From the NCBI RefSeq assembly GCF_004745645.1, contig NZ_SRMB01000003.1, forward strand, positions 496,001 to 560,000: 64,000 nt of DNA, written 5' to 3'. This document shows positions 32,817 to 41,047 of the stretch, one piece after another; position 1 is the first letter of the stretch, and every line of letters starts with the position of its first letter. The notes beneath the pieces are model-generated. The model made no database searches. It was given only the letters and a program-made list of their open reading frames with translations, and was not told where the DNA came from. The stretch is from Hymenobacter metallicola. GTDB taxonomy: Bacteria; Bacteroidota; Bacteroidia; Cytophagales; Hymenobacteraceae. The position numbers were made by a program, and so were the translations under genes.

Positions 32817-33959
32817 TCAGGGACAACTCTGGCTCAAGGCTTCACCGGCGTAGAGGTAGCCCAACTGCATAGCTCGCCGAAAAAACTCGCAGGCGGCCGA
32901 CCGGTTTCCTTCCTGCTGCGCCAAGCGGCCCAGTAAAAAGTGAACCTGCCCATTCTTCGGATTTTTGAGCAGCACCTGACGATAGTCTTCCCGGGCGCCG
33001 CTGAAGTCCCGCAGCTTATAATACGCCAAGCCACGGTACGTCAGGTATTTTAAGGACACCGTTTTACCAGCGGCTTCCCGCTGGCGCAGACCAACCGAAA
33101 AATCTTTAACGGCTGGCTCAAACTGCAGCAAATCGAACAGCCGTAGTTCACCCCGGGCCAGCCAGGCGCCGCTTAAGGTAGAATCGAGCGCCAGGGCCCG
33201 GGTAAGATTATACTGGGCCGAATCCTTCTGGGCCAGCGCCGACTGGCATTGCCCTAAGCGGTACAGCAGCACGGCCGCCTGCCGAGGCGAGTTGTTCTGG
33301 TGCAAGGCGGTCTGGTAATCGTTGCGGGCCGCTTTGTAGTTGTGGTAGATGTGCTGCTCGATTTCGGCTCGGTGCCGCAACGCCTCCCGATGACGCGGCT
33401 TAAACTCCAGCGCTTCGGAGAAGAAGCCGTGGGCAGTGCTCCACTGCTGGCTGGCATAGGCCTGTAGTCCTTTTTCATAATTGCTGACGGCCGTCACGTG
33501 GTCCATCGTCACCTTTACCGAAACCACGAACAGTAGCAGCAGCACGAACAAACCGCCCGTCAGCAGGTAGTCGCGCCGGGTAAACTTGGGGCGACGCTTG
33601 GAGATGGTGCGGTAATGCCGCTCCGCGGAATCGGCGGGGCGGCGGGTGCGGAGCGGCTCGGCCGGGGGCATGGGTACGCCATACACGTGCTGCCCCTGGG
33701 CTCGGTACTGCTGTTGCCGTCGGGCTTCCTCCGCCCGCAAGACGGCCGCCCGCAGCTGGTGGTCGTAGGAGGCGCGCCGGCCCGGGTCGCTCAGTACCCG
33801 GTAGGCAGCATTGACGGCCTTGAACTGCTCTTCATACTGGGTATTACCGCCGTGCTTGTCGGGGTGAAACTGAATAGCCAACCGCTTGTAGGCCAGCTTG
33901 ATTTCCTGAGCCGTAGCGGTAGCTGAAACGCCGAGTACCTGATAATGATTTTGGCTCAA
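32817..33959 (-). CDS. DnaJ domain protein with membrane helix and TPR domain
   Basis: 380 residues. The J domain occupies about 1-70 with His32-Pro33-Asp34, the DnaK-stimulating motif. A Gln/Arg-rich linker follows, then one membrane helix (about 130-150, LLTGGLFVLLLLFVVSV), then TPR-like repeats from about 160 to the end (YEKGLQAYASQQW, REALRHRAEIEQHIYHNY, AALYRLGQCQ). The J domain is cytoplasmic-facing and the TPR region would be on the other side, so the DnaK contact is near the membrane. The start is TTG 33959. Client is unknown. Confidence 0.85.
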   Translation of the reverse strand: MSQNHYQVLGVSATATAQEIKLAYKRLAIQFHPDKHGGNTQYEEQFKAVNAAYRVLSDPGRRASYDHQLRAAVLRAEEARRQQQYRAQGQHVYGVPMPPAEPLRTRRPADSAERHYRTISKRRPKFTRRDYLLTGGLFVLLLLFVVSVKVTMDHVTAVSNYEKGLQAYASQQWSTAHGFFSEALEFKPRHREALRHRAEIEQHIYHNYKAARNDYQTALHQNNSPRQAAVLLYRLGQCQSALAQKDSAQYNLTRALALDSTLSGAWLARGELRLFDLLQFEPAVKDFSVGLRQREAAGKTVSLKYLTYRGLAYYKLRDFSGAREDYRQVLLKNPKNGQVHFLLGRLAQQEGNRSAACEFFRRAMQLGYLYAGEALSQSCP

Positions 33960-34110
33960 AACGGGACTTTATATAGTAAAAGTAACGCAAAATTCAGACA
34001 CGGAGTGCCGTTTTGCGTATGAACGACCAAACCGAAAAAGAGGCTTACGCGCTTCGTTTTTGGCCGCCGACCTATCTAACATCTTTTCTCGCTATTCTTC
34101 TCCCCGCCGT

Positions 34111-34488
34111 ATGGCTTACGACGACGACGCTTCCAAAACGCCCCGCAACGACAGCTTAGTGGGCAACCTGAAAGGCTACCTCGATACCCGTATCGACTTA
34201 GTTCGCCTCGAAGTTCAGGAGAAAGTCAAGCTGGCTTTTGTGGGTACCATGCACGGTGCCGCCATGGGCCTGATTGCGCTGATGTTCCTGATTTTTCTGA
34301 GCATTTTCGCCGGCTTGGCGCTGAACGACGCTTTCGACAGCTCTTTCTGGGGCTTTGGCGCCGTAGCCGGGTTCTATTTGGCCCTGCTGATTATCTTCCT
34401 GGTGGGCGTCGACAAAAAGCTGTTCCAAGGCTTAGCGGACAAGCTGTTGAACAACACTATCTACAAATCTGACAAACGTCAAGCATAA
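34111..34488 (+). CDS. Holin-X superfamily membrane protein (PF07332-like)
   Basis: 125 residues from the ATG at 34111. Two membrane helices (about 44-66, AAMGLIALMFLIFLSIFAGL, and 78-98, FGAVAGFYLALLIIFLVGVD) follow an amphipathic N-terminal segment LKGYLDTRIDLVRLEVQEKV, the pattern of phage-holin-superfamily-III proteins. No endolysin or phage genes occur nearby, so a chromosomal membrane-stress role is likelier than lysis. It precedes the unknown gene at 34496 by 7 bases. Confidence 0.78.
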   Translation: MAYDDDASKTPRNDSLVGNLKGYLDTRIDLVRLEVQEKVKLAFVGTMHGAAMGLIALMFLIFLSIFAGLALNDAFDSSFWGFGAVAGFYLALLIIFLVGVDKKLFQGLADKLLNNTIYKSDKRQA

Positions 34489-34495
34489 TCTACTC

Positions 34496-35254
34496 ATGGC
34501 TGAGCTGACCAACCCACTGTTCGACGACGAAAGAGAGTTTCTGGAGCGCCAAAAGCTTGAGTACGAGCGGGCCTTGCAGGGCGATGTTGACGAAATCAAG
34601 GAAAAAACCCAAACGGCCGGCAAATACGCGCTTATCGGTGCCGGTTTGCTGAGCAGCATTTGGCTGATCAAAAAAGCGTTCAGCAGCAAGAAGCCTTCTG
34701 CGTTTGACGCCGGCTTGGACGAATGGGATACGCACGAGCGCATCGGTCAATCCAAAAAAAAGCTACGGCACAGCGGGAAGCATTTCTCCGACGTAGATAC
34801 GGCCGTAGCTGATGATTTAGGCTTTGGCTCGGCCCACAGTCACCAAGCCGACCGCGGCTACCAGAGTTCGACCCACGAGCGGGCCCACTTGGCGCCCGAC
34901 GTGTACCATACCGACTCGGACATGGACCCGTTCCCGCCTGTTTCCCGTGCGCGCACGGGGCGGTACCCGGTTCAATCCTACCAGTCGCAGGCTTCCTATT
35001 CTTCAGAAGGCCCGAGCTTGGTCGCCTCCGCATTCCAGAGCTTTTTGCAGTCCGATACCGGCAAGATGCTGCTGGCCCAGGTAACGGCCGTTTTGATGGC
35101 GTACGTAGCGAAAAAGGTCGGCGAATATTTGCCTATGGACAAAAATCCCGACCTTGCAACTTCTCCTGGCTCATTCACAGTCGAGCCCGAGACGAAGGAT
35201 ATCGACTTTACGTATCACCACGACGAAGCGGATGCGCCTCACCAGTCTGTATGA
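34496..35254 (+). CDS. Unknown protein with membrane helix and disordered middle, partner of holin-X protein
   Basis: 252 residues. Residues about 1-40 are a charged coiled-coil-like helix (DEREFLERQKLEYERALQGD). A short hydrophobic stretch at 44-60 (ALIGAGLLSSIWLIKKA) and a longer one near 190-215 (SDTGKMLLAQVTAVLMAYVAKK) may be membrane helices. The middle is Ser/His/Tyr-rich and probably disordered. I do not recognise the family. It is co-transcribed with the holin-X gene and overlaps the GGGP-synthase start by 23 bases. Confidence 0.7.
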   Translation: MAELTNPLFDDEREFLERQKLEYERALQGDVDEIKEKTQTAGKYALIGAGLLSSIWLIKKAFSSKKPSAFDAGLDEWDTHERIGQSKKKLRHSGKHFSDVDTAVADDLGFGSAHSHQADRGYQSSTHERAHLAPDVYHTDSDMDPFPPVSRARTGRYPVQSYQSQASYSSEGPSLVASAFQSFLQSDTGKMLLAQVTAVLMAYVAKKVGEYLPMDKNPDLATSPGSFTVEPETKDIDFTYHHDEADAPHQSV

Positions 35255-36002
35255 AACCCTCAGTAAGCGCCGCGCCCGGGGCCAGAAATCTTTGGCTGTC
35301 CTGCTCGATCCGGACCATCTGGATGAGGCCGGGTGCCGGCGCCTACTGGAGTTGAGTGAAGCAAATCCTGTTGATTACTTTTTTGTGGGCGGCAGCCTGG
35401 TGATGAACTCTCACCAGGCGTCGCTCATTCGTTTGATAAAGAGCTGTAGCGCCGTGCCGGTGCTACTTTTCCCCAGCCATAGCCTGCACCTCGACACCCA
35501 GGCCGACGGCATCTTGCTGCTCTCCTTGATTTCGGGCCGCAACCCGGACTTCCTGATTGGCCAGCACGTGGTAGCGGCCCCTTTGCTGCGGGCCAGCAAC
35601 CTGCAAATCCTGCCAACTGGGTACATGCTTGTCGATACGGGCCGGCAGACCACGGCCAGCTACATGAGCGGCACCACTCCCCTGCCCTACGACAAACCCA
35701 CTATTGCCGCTTGCACGGCCATGGCGGGCGAACAGCTGGGGCTGCGGCTGATGTACCTTGATGGGGGTAGCGGAGCTATGTACCCGGTTTCGTCGGCCAT
35801 GATTCGGGCCGTACGGCAGGCCACCGATACTCCGCTGATTGTGGGCGGCGGCATCAACACCGTCGAAAAGGCCCATGCTGCCCTATCTGCCGGCGCCGAT
35901 GTTATTGTTATTGGCAACCAGATTGAGAAAGCCCCGGACTTTCTGGCCGATATGTCGAAAGTGGTGCGCACGTTCAATGCGGTGCTCGACATGAAGATTT
36001 AG
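35232..36002 (+). CDS. Geranylgeranylglyceryl/heptaprenylglyceryl phosphate synthase
   Basis: 256 residues from ATG 35232 (MRLTSLYETLSKRR). The TIM-barrel prenyltransferase motifs are present: VLLDPDHLDEAG, VDYFFVGGSLVMNS, PVLLFPSHS, ILPTGYMLVDTGRQT, MYLDGGSGA and LIVGGGINTVEKA with a C-terminal GADVIVIGNQIEK. It joins a polyprenyl diphosphate to sn-glycerol-1-phosphate, the first step to archaeal-type ether lipids, known in Bacteroidota from the family. The gene overlaps the upstream one by 23 bases. Confidence 0.92.
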   Translation: MRLTSLYETLSKRRARGQKSLAVLLDPDHLDEAGCRRLLELSEANPVDYFFVGGSLVMNSHQASLIRLIKSCSAVPVLLFPSHSLHLDTQADGILLLSLISGRNPDFLIGQHVVAAPLLRASNLQILPTGYMLVDTGRQTTASYMSGTTPLPYDKPTIAACTAMAGEQLGLRLMYLDGGSGAMYPVSSAMIRAVRQATDTPLIVGGGINTVEKAHAALSAGADVIVIGNQIEKAPDFLADMSKVVRTFNAVLDMKI

Positions 36003-36031
36003 AGTAAGCCCGTAGTATTGCTACCCTGCTG

Positions 36032-36057
36032 AGTCTCACCTCCTGGTGAGACTTTTT
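36032..36057 (+). terminator. Terminator after GGGP synthase
   Basis: AGTCTCACC-TCCT-GGTGAGACT then TTTT: a perfect 9-base stem with tetraloop. Confidence 0.88.
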
Positions 36058-36169
36058 GCGTTGTGGGCTCTTGGCCGCCGCCCGCTTTTGAAAATTACCT
36101 TTAGCTTACATACCGCATTCTGAGAGTCGTGCTTCTATTTCCGCATCTACCACCTATTGACCCGTTTCT

Positions 36170-37255
36170 ATGCCCAAACCTTACTCATTCTTAGTTGGTC
36201 TGTTTCTGACCACCATTGCCGCACCGGCGGTTGCCCAGACGCCCCAGGAGCAAGCCTACACTAAAGGCATGGAAGCCATCAAGCTGATGGATAATGGGAA
36301 TCTGGCCCAGTCTATCGTCCTGCTGGAGGAAGCCCGGCGCTTGGACCCAAAAGACTTCAACTATCCCTACGAGCTGGGCTATGCCCTCTACATGCAGAAG
36401 GAGTATGGGCAAGCTATTAAGATGCTGGCTCCCCTGCTTACGCATAAGGATGCCAGCGACAAGGTATTTCAGCTACTGGGCAACAGCTACGACATGGATG
36501 GCGATGCCAAAAAGGCGGTGGCTACCTACGAAAGTGGCTTGAAGCAATTTCCTGCTTCCGGGTCACTGTACTTGGAGCTGGGCAATATGAAGCTCGGGCA
36601 GAAGCAGTATACGCAAGCGTTGGAGTACTACGAGAAAGGCATCGAAGTGGCGCCTGCATTTCCCTCTAACTATTTCCGGGCGGCGAAAATCTACCTGAGC
36701 TCCACCTCTGAAATGTGGGGCTTGCTCTACGGGGAAGTGTTTATGAACCTGGAGCGCAACAGCCCGCGCACGGCCGAGATGAGTAAACTGCTCTACGACA
36801 CCTATAAGAGCGAAATTACTTTCCCTAATGACTCTGCCACTGCTATCAGTCTGGCCCCTAGCCTGGTAGTCAGCGTGGCTGATGTTAAGCACAAAAAGTT
36901 CAAGATGCCCTACAGCGCCTCGTACGAAACCTGTATGGGTGTGGCCGTCGGTGGGCATCGGACTATCAATCTCACGACGCTGGATGCCATTCGGTCCAGT
37001 TTTGTAGTCAATTACTACAGCATGAAGCTGGACGAGAAATATCCCAGTAACATCCTAGTCGACTATCAGCAACAGATTGCCCAGGCCGGCTATGCCGAGG
37101 CTTACAATCACTGGCTTTTGATGATGGGCGATGAGGACGGTTTTACCAAGTGGCTTTCCATCAACAAAATCCGGTTTGATGACTTTGCCGCCTGGTTCAA
37201 CAAGCATCCCTTGGTCTTGGACGACAAGCACAAGCTCCTGCGCAGCCAGTTCTGA
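36170..37255 (+). CDS. TPR-repeat exported protein
   Basis: 361 residues. Sec signal peptide to about residue 22 (MPKPYSFLVGLFLTTIAAPA, VAQ). TPR units follow at about 27-160 (YTKGMEAIKLMDNGNLAQSI, KDFNYPYELGYALYMQKEYG, SLYLELGNMKLGQKQYTQAL). The C-terminal half is all-helical and has no recognised motif. Probably periplasmic. A -7-like TACCTTTA with TTG 22 bases upstream lies at 36071-36103. Function unknown; probably a scaffold. Confidence 0.8.
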   Translation: MPKPYSFLVGLFLTTIAAPAVAQTPQEQAYTKGMEAIKLMDNGNLAQSIVLLEEARRLDPKDFNYPYELGYALYMQKEYGQAIKMLAPLLTHKDASDKVFQLLGNSYDMDGDAKKAVATYESGLKQFPASGSLYLELGNMKLGQKQYTQALEYYEKGIEVAPAFPSNYFRAAKIYLSSTSEMWGLLYGEVFMNLERNSPRTAEMSKLLYDTYKSEITFPNDSATAISLAPSLVVSVADVKHKKFKMPYSASYETCMGVAVGGHRTINLTTLDAIRSSFVVNYYSMKLDEKYPSNILVDYQQQIAQAGYAEAYNHWLLMMGDEDGFTKWLSINKIRFDDFAAWFNKHPLVLDDKHKLLRSQF

Positions 37256-37288
37256 CCCGCCAAACACCCCGCGGCAGTAGCGGTAGTC

Positions 37289-37338
37289 CACACGCAAAAG
37301 AGGATACCACCCTGGGGTAGTATCCTCTTTTGCGTGTG
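37289..37338. terminator. Bidirectional terminator, 19-base perfect stem
   Basis: Arms 37289-37307 and 37320-37338 are exact complements (outer CACACGCAAAAG...CTTTTGCGTGTG) around a 12-base loop, between convergent genes. Confidence 0.88.
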
Positions 37339-37371
37339 ACACTTACACCGGCTGAAAAGCCGGGCAGCTGC

Positions 37372-38295
37372 CTAGATATTCATGGCCGACTCGCGGCGGC
37401 GCATCTTGCCGGCCGGAATGCCGAACATCATCTTGAAGCGGCGGCAGAAGTACGCCGTATCCTTGTAGCCTACTTCCTTACCAATGTCGCGAATGCTCTT
37501 CTTGGTGGTGCGGAGCAGGAATACGGCGCGTTCCATACGCTGATACTCGATGTAATCCTGGGGGTTGATGCCGGTCAGCATCTTGAAGTACTGGCCTACG
37601 TAGTCTTCACTCACGTTGGCCACGCTCGACAGCACCTTATTCGACAGGTCGCCGCCGATGTTCTCCTTGATGTAGTTGAACAGGTCGATGAGGCGGGGGT
37701 CCTTGAAGTAGGTGCTGTTGGTAGCCAGCTGCTCCACGAACATCTTGTTCTTCAAGATGTAGCGCACAATCTCCACCACGATGTTCTCGGTGTAGATGGT
37801 GATGAGACGCTCCCGGCCCGGCAGCTCCTGCAGGCTCTCCTCTACTACTTTAATTACCAGGTTGGCCAGCTTGGAGTTGCCCGTAATCAGGAAGGCGGGC
37901 ACGTCGAGCGAGGCAAAGAAGTTTACCGAGTCGAATACCTTGGCTTCGAAGCTTACGTGGCTATGGCTTTCCTCCGCGTCGCCAATCAGGTCTAGATCGG
38001 CGTTGGAGTGGAAGAACTTATCCTTATTGCTAATCAGATCGTCGTTGGTAATGACTTTACCAGCGGCTTCCCCGTAGCTTACCTTCGTAGCGCGGCCCCC
38101 GGGAATGAAGAGCATTTCGCCTTCTTCCACTACTTGCTCCTCGTCGCCGAAGGCAATGCGGCCCTTGTGCAGCAGAATCAGATTGTTGCCAACATCATAA
38201 TAATTACGAACCGTAAACGGCTGCTGGAGGACCAGATTTTTCGCTTTAATGTATCGTACACCAAGCGACTCTATCACTTTATTGTAATCTTCCAT
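37372..38295 (-). CDS. AraC-family transcriptional regulator
   Basis: 307 residues. The N-terminal half is a cupin-type beta-barrel (VGNNLILLHKGRIAFGDEE, EGEMLFIPGG) with an unusual long middle. The C-terminal 100 residues are the AraC helix-turn-helix pair: LSNKVLSSVANVSEDYVGQYFK and the second HTH with SIRDIGKEVGYKDTAYFCRRFK, then a basic tail. It binds an effector through the cupin domain and DNA through the HTH. Neighbours do not reveal the target; an acyl-CoA dehydrogenase lies upstream on the same strand. Confidence 0.92.
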   Translation of the reverse strand: MEDYNKVIESLGVRYIKAKNLVLQQPFTVRNYYDVGNNLILLHKGRIAFGDEEQVVEEGEMLFIPGGRATKVSYGEAAGKVITNDDLISNKDKFFHSNADLDLIGDAEESHSHVSFEAKVFDSVNFFASLDVPAFLITGNSKLANLVIKVVEESLQELPGRERLITIYTENIVVEIVRYILKNKMFVEQLATNSTYFKDPRLIDLFNYIKENIGGDLSNKVLSSVANVSEDYVGQYFKMLTGINPQDYIEYQRMERAVFLLRTTKKSIRDIGKEVGYKDTAYFCRRFKMMFGIPAGKMRRRESAMNI

Positions 38296-38390
38296 ATTCT
38301 AGGGGGTGGTTGGGGTAGCAGGTTAAAACCGACCAGTTGAGGGGTTGGATTTAGACAATGCAAAATAACATATAAAAATTCACAAAAACG

Positions 38391-38419
38391 AAAAACCCAG
38401 CCAATTTATGGCTGGGTTT
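38391..38419 (-). terminator. Terminator of acyl-CoA dehydrogenase gene
   Basis: AAACCCAGCC and GGCTGGGTTT around 7 bases; on the minus strand it runs into TTTTCG. Confidence 0.88.
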
Positions 38420-38454
38420 AATGCAATGATTCTGACTTTTAGGCAATTCCAAAA

Positions 38455-39594
38455 CTACTTCAGCAATTCACGAGAGATTACAATTTTCTGAATCTCAGAA
38501 GTTCCCTCGTAAATCTGGGTGATTTTGGCGTCGCGCATCATGCGCTCCACGTGGAATTCTTTCACAAAACCGTAGCCACCATGAATCTGCACGGCCTCAA
38601 CGGCAGTGTCCATAGCAACTTTCGAAGCGAAGAGCTTTGCCATAGCTCCCGACTTGGCGTAGTCCTGGTGAGCATCCTTGTCGTGGGCGGCCTGCAGGCA
38701 TAGCAAGCGGGCTGCGTCGATGTTGGTAGCCATGTCGGCCAGCTTGAACTGAATGGCTTGGTGCTTGGCAATCTCGACTCCGAAAGCTTTACGCTCCTTG
38801 GAGTACTTCAGCGACAACTCGAAGGCACCGGAAGCAATGCCCAGGGCCTGGGCCGCAATACCGATGCGGCCGCCGGCCAGCACTTGCATAGCGAACTTGA
38901 AGCCGAAGCCGTCCTCGCCGATGCGGTTTTCTTTGGGCACCTTCACGTCGGTGAACATCAGGGAGTGCGTATCGGAACCCCGGATGCCCAGCTTGTTTTC
39001 CTTAGGACCAACCACGAAGCCGGGCATGTCCTTGTCAACAATCAGCACGTTAATACCGCGGTGCTTGAGTTCGGGGTTGGTCTGGGCCACGACCAGATAC
39101 ACCGAGGCCGACGAGCCGTTGGTAATCCAGTTCTTGGTGCCGTTCAGCAGGTAATGGTCGCCTTTATCTTCGGCCGTGGTGCGCTGCATGGTTGCATCCG
39201 AGCCGGCCTCGGGCTCTGACAAGCAGAAGGCACCGATGATTTCGCCGCTGGTGAGCTTGGGCAGATATTTCCGCTTTTGCTCCTCGGTACCGTACTTCTC
39301 CAACCCCCAGCACACCAGGGAGTTGTTTACCGACATAATAACCGAGCAGGAAGCGTCGACTTTGGAAATTTCTTCCATGGCCAGCACGTACGATACGGTA
39401 TCCATGCCACCGCCGCCGTACTCAGGGCTTACCATCATACCGAGGAAGCCCAGCTCGCCCATCTTCTTGATTTGCTCGGCCGGGAATTTTTGATGTTCGT
39501 CACGCTCGATGACACCGGCCCAGAGTTCACTCTGAGCAAAGTCACGGGCAGCTGCTTGGACAGCGAGTTGTTCTTCAGTGAGCTGAAAATCCAT
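38455..39594 (-). CDS. Acyl-CoA dehydrogenase (short-chain/butyryl type)
   Basis: 379 residues. The catalytic base Glu363 is in YEGTSEIQ, the short-chain acyl-CoA dehydrogenase position. Family motifs are all present: GIMGAFCLSEPEAGSD-like GAFCLSEPEAGSDA, NGTKNWITNG, KLGIRGSDTH, and AFGVEIAKHQAIQFKLADM. It oxidises acyl-CoA to trans-2-enoyl-CoA, reducing ETF. The Fe-S pair at 28236-30651 and the thiolase at 22603 could work in the same pathway. -7 box TAATTTTG on the minus strand at 39661-39654. Confidence 0.95.
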   Translation of the reverse strand: MDFQLTEEQLAVQAAARDFAQSELWAGVIERDEHQKFPAEQIKKMGELGFLGMMVSPEYGGGGMDTVSYVLAMEEISKVDASCSVIMSVNNSLVCWGLEKYGTEEQKRKYLPKLTSGEIIGAFCLSEPEAGSDATMQRTTAEDKGDHYLLNGTKNWITNGSSASVYLVVAQTNPELKHRGINVLIVDKDMPGFVVGPKENKLGIRGSDTHSLMFTDVKVPKENRIGEDGFGFKFAMQVLAGGRIGIAAQALGIASGAFELSLKYSKERKAFGVEIAKHQAIQFKLADMATNIDAARLLCLQAAHDKDAHQDYAKSGAMAKLFASKVAMDTAVEAVQIHGGYGFVKEFHVERMMRDAKITQIYEGTSEIQKIVISRELLK

Positions 39595-39653
39595 TAGAAA
39601 TACGCTTGGGTGGGAGGGAAAGAGTACAGCCCGGAGGCGGTTGAACTTGGCTT

Positions 39654-39661
39654 CAAAATTA
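39654..39661 (-). promoter_or_regulatory. -7 box of acyl-CoA dehydrogenase gene
   Basis: Minus-strand TAATTTTG, a perfect consensus match, 60 bases before the start; TTG at 39680-39678 is 16 bases upstream, shorter than usual. Confidence 0.45.
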
Positions 39662-39784
39662 GCCCCTAGATGTTGGACAATAAGCAGGTGGGCCTCATTT
39701 TTATTCGGCTAGCCGCTTAGTAACCAAAATACGGCCGGGCAAGTTTAGGCGGGCTGCTCTTCGTGGGTAGCAGCGGTATTGGGC

Positions 39785-39823
39785 AAAAAGACAGCAGCCG
39801 CTCCTATTCTCGGAGCGGCTGCT
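39785..39823 (-). terminator. Terminator of the Zn peptidase gene
   Basis: AGCAGCCGCTCC and GGAGCGGCTGCT with 7-base loop; minus-strand TTTTT follows after GTC. Confidence 0.85.
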
Positions 39824-39851
39824 GCTATATTCTTCCCGGCAAGCTCAGGCG

Positions 39852-40550
39852 CTAACGCCGGTCGCGGCCCCCCAGGAAGATACTGACGTAATACAGAAGC
39901 GTAGCCAAGGAGCTAAGTGCCGCTACGACGTAGGTCATGGCGGCCCACCACAGGGCGTCTTTAGCCATGGCATGTTCTTGCGTCGTCACGATACCGCGCT
40001 TATCAATCCAGGCCAGGGCGCGCCGACTAGCATCAAACTCGACCGGTAGGGTAACGAAGGAAAAGAGCGTGGTCAGGGAAAACAAGGCAATGCCAACGCC
40101 CAGGGGAATCATGGTGGTGCGAATCATAAACACCCCGGCCATCAGCACCCAGGGCATCCAGGTCGATACGGCGCTCAGGGCCGGCACCATGGCCGAGCGA
40201 AACTGCAGCATGCTGTAGGCCGTGGCGTGCTGCACGGCGTGGCCGCACTCGTGGGCGGCTACGGCGGCAGCGGCGGCGCTACGCTCCTCGTAGACGGCCT
40301 CGCTGAGGTTCACGGTTTTGTCGGCCGGGTTGTAGTGGTCGGTCAGCCGGCCTTCGGTTGAAATGACGCGCACATCGGTAATGCCGTGGTCGGCGAGCAT
40401 GAGCTCGGCAATCTGCCGACCTGACAGGCCCGACTGCAAACCGATTTTGGCGTACTGCGAGAATTTACTGCGGAGCCGCCACTGAATCAGCCAGCTTACC
40501 ACCATTGCCGCCAGGACAAGGAAAATAATCGGACTTGAGTTATAGTACAT
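39852..40550 (-). CDS. Membrane zinc metallopeptidase (YugP/PF04298)
   Basis: 232 residues. The active-site HECGHAVQHA places zinc ligands at His100 and His104 with Glu101. Membrane helices lie at about 6-23, 113-140, 145-165 and 205-225. YEERSAAAAAVAAHE and NLSEAVYEERSAAA are family features. Membrane-embedded protease-like protein of unknown substrate. It starts 12 bases after the heptose adenylyltransferase gene ends on the same strand, suggesting one transcript. Confidence 0.9.
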   Translation of the reverse strand: MYYNSSPIIFLVLAAMVVSWLIQWRLRSKFSQYAKIGLQSGLSGRQIAELMLADHGITDVRVISTEGRLTDHYNPADKTVNLSEAVYEERSAAAAAVAAHECGHAVQHATAYSMLQFRSAMVPALSAVSTWMPWVLMAGVFMIRTTMIPLGVGIALFSLTTLFSFVTLPVEFDASRRALAWIDKRGIVTTQEHAMAKDALWWAAMTYVVAALSSLATLLYYVSIFLGGRDRR

Positions 40551-40561
40551 GAGTGAAGTTG

Positions 40562-41047
40562 CTAGGAGTGAAACTGGGCCTGTATCCGCTCGACGATACG
40601 AGTAGTGCTGTAGCCCTCTACGAGGGGTACGGTTAGTACCTGGCCCCCGTTTGCTAACACCAATTCGTGGCCTACAATTCCACTGACAGCATAGTCGTCG
40701 CCCTTCACCAGGATGTCGGGCTTGACCAAGGTAATCAGCTCCAGCGGGGTGGGCTCGTCGAACAATACTACCGCATCCACGAACAAAAGGGAGGCCAGAA
40801 TACGGGCCCGTGACACTTCGTCCTGCAAAGGCCGGCCGGGCTTGAGCCGGCTGACCGACGCGTCAGTATTCAGGCCCAAGACCATGACATCACCCAGGTT
40901 ACGGGCTTTTTCCAGGTAGTCGACGTGGCCTAGGTGGAGCAGGTCGAAGCAGCCGTTGGTGAATACAACCCGCTTGCCTTCCCTGCGCCACTGCGCCAGC
41001 CGGGGCAGTAGCTCGGCGGGGCTTACAATTTTGTCTTTACTCCACAT
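40562..41047 (-). CDS. rfaE2: D-glycero-beta-D-manno-heptose 1-phosphate adenylyltransferase
   Basis: 161 residues, a stand-alone nucleotidyltransferase matching the C-terminal half of E. coli HldE. HxGH at 38-41 (LLHLGH) and VVFTNGCFDLL begin the motif; LGLNTDASVSRLKPGRP, RARILASLLFVDAV and VKPDILVKGDDY are conserved. It makes ADP-heptose for the LPS inner core. The kinase half is not in this window. Its start overlaps the end of the flippase-like gene by 11 bases. Confidence 0.93.
   Translation of the reverse strand: MWSKDKIVSPAELLPRLAQWRREGKRVVFTNGCFDLLHLGHVDYLEKARNLGDVMVLGLNTDASVSRLKPGRPLQDEVSRARILASLLFVDAVVLFDEPTPLELITLVKPDILVKGDDYAVSGIVGHELVLANGGQVLTVPLVEGYSTTRIVERIQAQFHS

Noticed and set aside
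34111..34488. A prophage or lysis cassette, from the holin-like protein
   Set aside because: No endolysin, capsid, portal, terminase or integrase genes are near; the protein family is common on chromosomes.
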